This document shows positions 23,701 through 34,058 of a stretch of DNA of 64,000 nucleotides, in pieces. Under the pieces are notes generated by a model. That model did not search any database, was not told where the DNA came from, and saw nothing but the letters and a program-made list of their open reading frames with translations. This DNA is from Closterium sp. Naga37s-1. Its lineage: Eukaryota > Streptophyta > Zygnematophyceae > Desmidiales > Closteriaceae. Where the stretch lies: positions 749,501-813,500 of the forward strand of contig CANJKZ010000093.1 of assembly GCA_947471745.1 (NCBI GenBank), in the 5' to 3' direction. Within the stretch, counting starts at the first letter, position 1. Every line of letters starts with the position of its first letter. The position numbers were made by a program, and so were the translations under genes.

Positions 23701-26700
23701 TCTCCTTGGCCGCTTTCCCCGGCCCATCCCCCTCACCCTCCCCTTCCACCTCCATACCTGCAGCTGCCTCGTCTTGCCCTGCAATACCACCTCCCGCCTC
23801 TCCCTCTCTATGTTTCCCCTCCTCTGAGAGCTTCACTCTCTCTCCATCGTCTGCCTCCTCTCCTTGAATCCCTCTCCCCTGTTCCTCTCTCTCTGCTTTC
23901 TCCTCTTTCTCCTCTTTTCCCTCACTTTCCTCTTTCCCCTCTTTCTCTTGCTCTGTTTGCTCCTCTTTCCCCTCTTTCTCCTCTTTCTCCTCTTTCTCCT
24001 CTTTCTCCTCTTTCTCCTCCTCCTCTGCTTTCACCACTTTGGCATCCCCACCCTGCTTCATCTCAACCTTCACAGCCTCCCCACCAGCTTCCCCATTCCC
24101 TGCTTCGCTCTCTTTTTCTACATCCGCCTCCTTCTCTCCTTCCCCCACCTTCTCCCCACCCTCCTCCTTCCCCTCGTCCCCAACCTTCTCCTCGTCCCCC
24201 TCCTTCTCCTCGTCCCCCTCCTTCTCCTCGTCCCCAACCTTCTCCTCGTCCCCAACCTTCTCCTCATCCCCAACCTTCTCCTCTCCCCCCTCCTCCTTCC
24301 CTTCCTCCACCTTCTTCTTCCTCTCTTCACGCGCCCCCCCATTCTCACCTTCCACTTCCATAGCTTCCGCTTCATTCTCCTGTGTTACCTCCGCCTTCTC
24401 CTCTTCCCCCAAACCCTCCCCCTTCCCCTCCTTTTCCTCTTTCCCCATCTCATTCGCTTCCACCTGAGCCATCCCAGCATCCTCCGCTCCACTCACCGCA
24501 TTCCCCTCTTTCTCTACATCCATAGCAACAGCCTCCTCCACCGTAACCCCCTTGTCTCCCTCCTCCCCAGTACCCTCTTCCACCTTATCCCCCTCGCCCT
24601 TTCCCCCCTCACCTTCTGCTACTTCAACCATCTCTTCCTCCATCGTCACATCTCCCTTCTCTCCTGCACCAGCTTCCCTTGCTTCACCACTCGTGCCACT
24701 CACTCCTTCAACAGCAGCCTCTGCTGTACTAAATTTCACCTCCTCATCCCCCTTCCCTGACTGCTCCCCTCCCCTCTCAGTCCCTCCCTCCCCTCCTCCA
24801 CCCTCCTTGCCCGCCTCTCCTTTCTCCTCTACCACGCCTCCCCCACCCTCCTTTTCATCACCAGTTCCCCTCGCCTCCCCTTCCACCTCCTCCCTACCCT
24901 CAGTCTCACCCATAGCGTCCTTCGCATCGACTGCCATGCCCTCTGTGCCCTCACATCCCTCCTCCACCTCCCCTTCCTGCTTCTTTCCTCCTGCAGTTGC
25001 AGCTTCACCTACCTCCACCTTTCCTGCCACAGCCTCTTGTCCTGCACGATCCTTACTCTCATCCGTCCCTTCAACTTTCGCACTGTCCTTACCAACCCCT
25101 CCATCCTTCGCATCTCCTGCCCCTGTCTCCTTTCCTTCAACATCCGAGTCAGCCGTGGCAGCTGCAGCAGTGGCAGCAGCAGAAGCGCCCTTTCCAGCAC
25201 CCTCCCCGTCCACCTTCACTCCTGTAACTTCCACTGCCCCACCAGTACCTTTCGGTGCGCCCTCCTTGTCCTCCTCCTTTTCCGTCTCCTTATCCCCCTC
25301 CTCCTCCTTCACCTTCTCCGTTTCTTTCTCCTTCTCCTTCTCCTTCTCCTTCTCCTTCTCCTTCTCCTTCTCCTCCTCCTTCTCCTTCTCCTCCTCTTCC
25401 TTCGTGCCCTGGACATCTTTCACTTTCACTTCAGCAGCCACCGCCACTGTCGCAGCACCCTCCTCTGCCTTCTCTCCACTCTGCATCACATCCCCCATCA
25501 CAGCATCATCCCCATCTTCTTTACCTGACGTGCCACCACCCACCGTCTCATTTTTCTCTCCACCTCCTTCCTCTTTTTTTCCTTCTCGCTTGTCCTCCTC
25601 CATCTTCTCTTCCTTGTCCTTACCTCTCTCCTCTGCCTCCTTCTCCCCACCCTCAACACTACCTTTCCCTTGCCCAACCTGACTCACTCCACTCGTCTTC
25701 TTTTCCTTCTCAACCACTCCACCTCCCTCTTTGCTCTGCCCTGCTACATCTGCTTCCCCTACAGATTTACCCTTTTCTTCCGCCACCACACTCTCCTTAG
25801 ATTTCTCCTCATCCGTCGCCTGACTGGCCTTGCTCACTTGCACCTGGGTCCCCTGTGCAGCCACTTGCTCACCGGACCCACTTCCCTTGGCATCTGCTCC
25901 TCTGCTTTGTGTGCTCTGTCGGGACTGTCCCTCCTCTTGTCCCTTTGTGATTGGTAATTGTGCCTGCGGTGCCTGTGCCGGTGTCTGCGACTGTGCCGGT
26001 GTCTGCGCCTGTGCCTGTGTCTGCGCCTGTGCTGCTGCTTGCACTGGAGCGGCCACAGGAGCTGCCACCACACCAACACCTTTCCCTGGGGCAGTTGCTG
26101 CTTTCACTTGCGAGGGCCTTGCCACTTGTGCGCTTGCAGCTGCTACTGCCGCCTGCCCCAGCTGAAGGACGGCCAGAGCTGGTACACCTGCCACCGCTGC
26201 CCTACTTGCTGTGGCTGGCGATGCTGTAGCTGCGGGAGCTGCTACAGCTGCAGGTGCCGCTACAGCTGCAGGTGCCGCTACAGCTGCAGGGGCTGCTACA
26301 GCTGCAGGGGCTGCTACAGCTGCGGGAGCTGCTACAGCTGCATGTGCCGCTACAGCTGCAGTGGCTGCTACAGCTGCAGGTGCTGCTACAGCTGCAGGGG
26401 CTGCTACAGCTGCAGGAGCTGCTACAGCTGCAGGAGCTACTACAGCTGCAGGGGCTGCTACAGCTGCAGGTGCCACTACAGCTGCAGGGGCTGCCACAGC
26501 TGCAGGTGCTGCTACAGCTGCAGGTGAAGGGGCTGCTACAGTTGCCGATACTGCTACAGCTGTTGGTGTTGCACCAGTAGTTGAAGCTGTTGGTGCTGCT
26601 ACTTTAGCTGCTGGCGCCACTGGTGCTGCTACAGCCGCTGGTGCTGCCGCAGTTACTGGTGCTGCTTTACCTGCCGCAGCTGCTACAGCTTGCTGCGATA

Positions 26701-26890
26701 CAGCTGGCTGTGCAACGCCAGGCATTTGAGCCTGCCCCTGAACCATCTGTTGCACTGCTCCGGGCTGCGCAGGCTGAACTGGCGCCGCTGCCGGCTGTGC
26801 TTGAGGCAACACTCCCTGTGGTCTCGCCACCACCACTCCTTGTGGACGAACCCCCTGTCCCTGTGCCACTGCCGCTGCCGGTGCCTGCCT

Positions 26891-26936
<46 letters not shown>

Positions 26937-29900
26937 AGTGGTTGCTGCTGCTGCAATGGTTGCTGCTGCTGGCCAGGGGGGGCTAGGCCTGTTCTCGCTT
27001 GTACCGTCACCTGGCCTTTCTGGGGTGAGGCAGCCACCACGCCTTTGCTCTGCGCTGCTGCTGGCACAGCAATGCCTGACGGTGACGCCTTCCCTGCTGC
27101 CGCTGCCGCTGCCGCCGCCGCCGCTGCTGGTGCTGTTGCTGCTGGAGCTGCTGCTGCTGCTGGTACTGCCACCACTACTGTGGCTGTTCCTGGCGCTGCT
27201 GCTGGCACTGCAACAGCAGAAGAGACTGGTCGAACAGCCACCTGCTGCTGTGCACCCTCGGCACCCCCTTGCTGCCCCACCAGCCGCCGCTTCCTATCAG
27301 GACCATCCTGCTCCCCGCCCTCTCCATCAGCGGACTTCCCTACTGCCACTGGTCTTCCCGAGGCCAGACCCCTCCCATCCACCTCCATTGCTTCCGGCTT
27401 CACCTTGCCTGCCTCCTCCTCCCTGCCTCTCTTCCTCGCCATGCCTTCCTGCTGCTGGTTCGTTGTAACATCCCCCATCACCTCATCCTTACTGCCTGCA
27501 TCTCCTCTCTGCCCAACGCTCCCTGCTCCACCTGCTACCCTGCCTGCTGCCATAGCAGCACCACCAGAACTTGGCCCGGTGGCGGCGGGGGAGGCAGCAG
27601 GAGGAGGCGTGGTGCCGGTGGTGGCACTGGGGGCTGCAGGGGGGGGGGTGGCTTGGTTGTTGTCGAGGTGGGAGAGAATGGCAAAGTGGCGGCAGATATT
27701 GACAACCAGCTCCTCGTCGGAATCCTGGGGTCATAACGAGTATGAATGAACGGAGGGACGTGAGCAGAGATTGAGGAAAGAGAGCATGAGCCAGAAGAGA
27801 GGCGTCGAGAGTGACGGACAACTTGGTTGGTAACGATTAGTGATGTAGTACCCAGAAACCCTAACAGACAACCCTGAGCCTGCATCTAACCTGCACTGGC
27901 CTGCAACTTTGGCTGTGACCATAACTGACTGCGAGTGTGACGATGGTTGACTGACTGTGACTGACTGTGACTGACTGTGACTGTGCTGTGACTCTGACAC
28001 TGCTCAGGCTCACACCTGAAGCTCTGGTTGAGAGGAGGAAGCAATGACAGCACACAGCAGCTGCTTGAACAGTGCTCGCTCCGCCTGCAGCTGAGTCTTC
28101 GTCTTCGCCCCAATGTCAACCTGTTGGGGTCACAAGAAGAAAAACCGACACACCAGTTTCAACAGTGGCAGGGCACAGCAGCACAGCCAGATGGCACTGG
28201 TTGGAATGCCAAGGAACCACCCAAGTGCTGCGTACTCCATTGTGTGAGCACGTGGTGCTTTATGCACTGTTCCAGCAGCTGTATCATCCCGCAAGCTCCT
28301 ACTTGTGGAGGCTACTGACTGCTACTGACTAACCTTGGGGGCAGCAAACTCCACCCGGTGCCTGCTGCGATCAGCAGGAGACAGCAGCAGAGAGGCCAGC
28401 TGCTGCGAGCTAATTCCAGCCTCGCGATCCACATTTCCCCGCAGATTCAGCACAGACAGCAGGCACACACGCAGGAACCGCAGCGACTGCCGCCGCAGGT
28501 GCAGCGTGAGCGTCGGGTTGGAGAAGGAAGAGGGCGAGGAGGAGGAGAAGGTCCCAAGAGGCGTTGGGATGGCGCCAGAGGACGGGCCGGAGGAGGAACG
28601 AGAGGATGCTGAGGCGGTGGATTGGCCAGCAGGGCCGCTAGCAGCAGCGCCCTGGCCACTGCTGGGGCCGCCTGTGCTCCCTGCCTGCCCTTGTTCTGCC
28701 TTCACCTCCCCACCCTTCCCTTCCTGCGGCTCTGCCTTTGTCTGGATGCCACGCTGCTCCTGCTGCCCCTGCTGCTGCATCATGCCTGGCCCTGCAGCAA
28801 CAGCAGACGGACCAGCCGCACCGCTACCACCACCTGCTGCTGCTGCTGCTCCTCCTGCTGCTCCTGCACCTCCTCCTTCTCCACTGCCCGCACCTGCTGC
28901 TGTTGTAACTCCTGGAGAAGGGAGCGGGGGGGGAAGCGGGCCTGCCATGACGGCAGCGTAGGCCAGCTGAACACAACGGTCCAGGGGCACGAGAAACGAT
29001 GTGCTGGGCTCAAACGTGAGGATCAGCCGCAGCCCATGCTCCGGATTCTCCTTTGCCTCCAGCACCAACGGGTCTTTCAACCTGCGGTTTCGCCCGCCCA
29101 GCTTCCCCAGCAGCTGCAGCGCCTTGCTGCCATACGGGTACGGCTTCGGGCGTAAATGCGACCAGAGGCAGAGCAACAGGTCCGGTAGCACAGGAGCCAT
29201 GGCTGGCTCTAAAAAGTCTGGATTGACCGAGTCAACCCAGACCTCGAGTGTGCGTAACCCAAGCCCCACCAGCTCTTCAGATCCGCGAAGGGCCCTTAGC
29301 AGGGGTTTCATGAGGCGCGGGAGGTGGGAGAGCAGCGAGGAGAGGCGAGCAGGGAGAGAGAGGCTGAGCTCCAGCAGCAGATCGTTCAGTTGAGGGCCTG
29401 AGGGCCCGTTGAGGAGCGAGACAATGGTGTTGGTGCAGGGAAGCAGGTACGGCACAAACTCGCGATACAGCAGCTCGAAGCGGCCCCCGGAGAGCGCTCG
29501 GAACATCATGCGCAGCAGCTGGAGATACGCGTGCGGGCGGTCGAGGTCCGTGGCGGCTTTTAACGAGGCGTCCATTATGGCGGATATGTGGGGCTGCAGC
29601 ACGCGCTCGCAGTCGTTGGGGTACTTTGCCACGGCGCCGAAGAGAAGGCGGAAGAGCTGCTGCACGAGCCCTGCCACTGGCGTGTCGGGCGTGCGGAGAG
29701 CGTCCAGGCGCGAGGTGACGAGGAAGCTGGCGAGTACCTCCGCAAAGTGGCGGCACGCCTTGTGGTTCTGTAGGAGCGCTGCAAAGACCTGCGTGGGAGG
29801 AGGGGTGGGAGGGAGAGGAGCACAGAACAACACAACACAGAGAGTCAGAGACCCAAGTGTCCATAACAACAGTCGCAAACGGCCACTACGCATAAACGCA

Positions 29901-32730
29901 AGGAGCAGGGACGAGTGAGGAGTTTGAGAGGTGCAGAGCAGAGCAGAGCAGAGCAGTGCAGAGCAGAGCAGTGCAGAGCAATGCAGTGCAGGGACACAGG
30001 CAGTGGGCCCCCCACCCCACCCCACCCACCTGCAGCAGCTGCGAGTTGTTGAGGAGCGCTTGGAAGAGCGAGGGCATGGTGAGGGAGAAGATATCCATGA
30101 GGTCCCTTGGCTCCATGACTGTGAACACGGACGCGAAGTGCAGGAACGTGTCGTCGTCCTCCTTCTCCTTGAATACCGCCAGGCACTGCACTCCACTGCG
30201 CAGCATCGCACTCGCCAGCAGCACCTGGTGGCCGCACCGCACGGCACGTGGGGTGTTGTGTTGGATGGAATGAAATGGTGGTAAGAGCAGCGTGGGAGGT
30301 TGTACAACAGAGAAAGTTTTGAGACGTCTCAAAACTAAATGGTTTAAGAGAAGCGTGGGAGGTTGTACAACAAAGAAAGTTTTGAGACGTCTCAAAACTA
30401 AATGGTTTAAGAACAGCGTGGGAGGTTGTGCAACAGAGAAAGTTTTGAGACGTCTCAAACTAAATGGTTTAAGAGCAGCGTGGGAGGTTGTACAACAAAG
30501 AAAGTTTTGAGACGTCTCAAAACTAAATGGTTTAAGAACAGCGTGGGAGGTTGTACAACAAAGAAAGTTTTGAGACGTCTCAAAACTAAATGGTTTAAGA
30601 GCAGCGTGGGAGGTTGTACAACAAAGAAAGTTTTGAGACGTCTCAAAACTAAATGGTTTAAGAACAGCGTGGGAGGTTGTACAACAGAGAAAGTTTTGAG
30701 ACGTCTCAAAACTAAATGGTTTAAGAGCAGCGAGGGAGGTTGTACAACAAAGAAAGTTTTGAGACGTCTCAAAACTAAATGGTTTAAGAACAGCGTGGGA
30801 GGTTGTACAACAAAGAAAGTTTTGAGACGTCTCAAAAATAAATGGTTTAAGAACAGCGTGGGAGGTTGTACAACAGAGAAAGTTTTGAGACGTCTCAAAA
30901 CTAAATGGTTTAAGAGCAGCGTGGGAGGTTGTACAACAAAGAAAGTTTTGAGACGTCTCAAAACTAAATGGTTTAAGAACAGCGTGGGAGGTTGTACAAC
31001 ACAGAAAGTTTTGAGACGTCTCAAAACTAAATGGTTTAAGAACAGCGTGGGAGGTTGTACAACAGAGAAAGTTTTGAGACGTCTCAAAACTAAATGGTTT
31101 AAGAACAGCGTGGGAGGTTGTACAACAGAGAAAGTTTGAGACGTCTCAAAACTAAATGGTTTAAGAGCAGCGAGGGAGGTTGTACAACAAAGAAAGTTTT
31201 GAGACGTCTCAAAACTAAATGGTTTAAGAACAGCGTGGGAGGTTGTACAACACAGAAAGTTTTGAGACGTCTCAAAACTAAATGGTTTAAGAACAGCGTG
31301 GGAGGTTGTACAACAGAGAAAGTTTTGAGACATCTCAAAACTAAATGGTTTAAGAGCAGCGTGGGAGGTTGTACAACAAAGAAAGTTTTGAGACGTCTCA
31401 AAACTAAATGGTTTAAGAACAGCGTGGGAGGTTGTACAACAGAGAAAGTTTTGAGACGTCTCAAAACTAAATGGTTTAAGAGCAGCGTGGGAGGTTGTAC
31501 AACAAAGAAAGTTTTGAGACGTCTCAAAACTAAATGGTTTAAGAACAGCGTGGGAGGTTGTACAACAAAGAAAGTTTTGAGACGTCTCAAAACTAAATGG
31601 TTTAAGAACAGCGTGGGAGGTTGTACAACAAAGAAAGTTTTGAGACGTCTCAAAACTAAATGGTTTAAGAACAGCGTGGGAGGTTGTACAACAAAGAAAG
31701 TTTTGAGACGTCTCAAAACTAAATGGTTTAAGAGCAGCGTGGGAGGTTGTACAACAAAGAAAGTTTTGAGACGTCTCAAAACTAAATGGTTTAAGAACAG
31801 CGTGGGAGGTTGTACAACAGAGAAAGTTTTGAGACGTCTCAAAACTAAATGGTTTAAGAGCAGCGTGGGAGGTTGTACAACAAAGAAAGTTTTGAGACGT
31901 CTCAAAACTAAATGGTTTAAGAACAGCGTGGGAGGTTGTACAACAAAGAAAGTTTTGAGACGTCTCAAAACTAAATGGTTTAAGAACAGCGTGGGAGGTT
32001 GTACAACAGAGAAAGTTTTGAGACGTCTCAAAACTAAATGGTTTAAGAGCAGCGTGGGAGGTTGTACAACAAAGAAAGTTTTGAGACGTCTCAAAACTAA
32101 ATGGTTTAAGAACAGCGTGGGAGGTTGTACAACAAAGAAAGTTTTGAGACGTCTCAAAACTAAATGGTTTAAGAACAGCGTGGGAGGTTGTATTACAAAG
32201 AAAGTTTTGAGACGTCTCAAAACTAAATGGTTTAAGAACAGCGTGGGAGGTTGTACAACAAAGAAAGTTTTGAGACGTCTCAAAACTAAATGGTTTAAGA
32301 ACAGCGTGGGAGGTTGTACAACAAAGGAAGTTTTGAGACGTCTCAAAACTAAATGGTTTAAGAACAGCGTGGGAGGTTGTACAACAAAGAAAGTTTTGAG
32401 ACGTCTCAAAACTAAATGGTTTAAGAACAGCGTGGGAGGTTGTACAACAGAGAAAGTTTTGAGACGTCTCAAAACTAAATGGTTTAAGAACAGCGTGGGA
32501 GGTTGTACAACAAAGAAAGGCAGTCGCTCAACAGAAAGCGAAGCTTGAGAGTTTTCATGGTCCTCCATTCGTGGCTTGGGAGAGTTGCAGGGAAAGTGTG
32601 ACTCAGGCCAAAATGGAAACCAGCCCAGCAGGGCATACCCTAGTTGCCCAGCAGCATCTGGTGGTTTTTTCAACACCACCTCCTGGTGCAAGTCCTTGTA
32701 CGCGATTTTTCATGCACACGCGATTTTTCA

Positions 32731-32778
<48 letters not shown>

Positions 32779-33994
32779 CACACACAAAAGCACGTACCTC
32801 CTCCTGCCGCATGCCTTTGCTGCCTGACGGCTGGGGCGTGTTAGGCATGGCTGGATGTGTCTGCTGCGGTGCTGCATTCGAGAAATGTGTTATGCTCCAC
32901 AGCAGACTCTTCATAGCTGGTGAGGAAACGTGGCACGTGGATGAAAAACGGCGGGGGTTATGCTGAGCACGGCGATGCGGGAATGAAACAAAGAAACGAT
33001 GTTTTCAAGGGGAACGATGTTTTTTCATGGCACAAAGAACAGACAGAGCCCAAGGAGCACAATTCAAAGGATCGAGGTCACAGATGCTGCATCAGGTGAG
33101 GCAAGTTCAGTGAAGTGGCTGGGCTGGGCTGGGGTGGGCCTTACAGATGATGAGTGTGCGAATAAGCTGCTTAAAGTCTGCCACTTCCTTGGCATGGTCC
33201 ATTGCCACATGCCCCGCCAATGCGCTCTGCCACACACCACCGCACACCACCGCACACCATCGCACACCACCGTCGCACAGTGGTTTGAAAAGAGCAGGCA
33301 GCACCAGAGCCGGACAAGGTGGGCAGAAGACGAGCAGAAACAGATTGAGGATAGAGGGCAGGTGGGTGGGTAACTATGGGTTGATGCATAGTCGTAGCGA
33401 GCAATGGCCGTGGGCCATGGGGCATGGAGCATGGGGCATGGGGCATGGGACATGGGGCATGGGGCATGGGGCATGGGCCATGGGGCATGGGGCATGGGGC
33501 ATGGGGCATGGAGCATGGGGCATGGGGCATGGGACATGGGGCATGGGACATGGGGCATGGGGCATGGGGCATGGGGCATGGGTCATGGGCCATGGGGCAT
33601 GGGGCATGGGGCATGGGGCATGGGGCATGGAGCATGGGGCATGGGGCATGGAGCATGGGGCATGGGGCATGGAGCATGGGGCATCGCAGACACAAGGAGA
33701 AACACATGCTGTTGTGCAAAGCAGCGCTGTGCGCACACGCTAAGGCACACGGACCTTCACTAGCAGCCTTTGATACGTCTAGAAGATCAACATTGCACGC
33801 GCATGCACGCACCCATGCACATACGCACACACACAAACAGACCTGCACTGGCAGTTCAAGGCGGGCTCTGAGGCTACGGCGCTCTTCTGGTGCTGCATCC
33901 GGTGGCCCCCCCTCTTCCATCAACTGCTGCCATGCAAAATCACACACTCGGACCCACACACACACACGCACACGCACATGCACACACACTCAAA

Positions 33995-34058
<64 letters not shown>

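Larger units (their letters stand above)
19610..27724 (-). other. TRRAP: Giant 8.1 kb TRRAP exon with about 2,550-residue low-complexity insertion
   Basis: A single stop-free exon codes about residues 1119-3824. Conserved TRRAP sequence enters it (NICRHFAILSHLD, near 27,670) and resumes at LDPIIFIDALVSVLISEN (near 19,985), ending with GGVMGLGALVGKVPVDMLSLFQ. Between them are three zones. The first is Ala/Val/Pro/Gln-rich (about 27,650-25,950), with poly-Gln and an alternating Ala-Val-Ala-Ala-Pro repeat. The second is very Lys/Glu/Gly-rich, acidic and probably disordered (about 25,900-21,120). The third is Gln/Pro/Ala-rich (about 21,110-19,990), with a poly-Gln run near 20,670-20,715. Plant homologues have only a short linker here. 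Staying open over 8 kb argues for coding; an RNA read is needed to exclude an intron inside. Confidence 0.85.

Noticed and set aside
22344-24363. Possible separate Pro/Ser-rich cell-wall protein gene on the plus strand
   Set aside because: No signal peptide or wall motifs, it overlaps conserved-frame TRRAP coding antisense, and no splice structure supports it.
20368-25800. Plus-strand open frames of 180-590 codons rich in Ser/Pro/Leu
   Set aside because: Antisense shadows of the low-complexity Lys/Glu/Gln-coding TRRAP exon; their composition is the simple complement of that repeat sequence.
30281-32519. CRISPR-like array (regular palindromic repeats)
   Set aside because: No unique spacers: the whole 63 bp repeats. 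The host is eukaryotic and there are no cas genes.
30426-32691. Long open frames on both strands over the 63-bp satellite (about 476 codons plus, 530 minus)
   Set aside because: The unit length is a multiple of 3 and lacks stops in some frames, so openness is automatic. The region is intronic in TRRAP and has no sequence type beyond the repeat.
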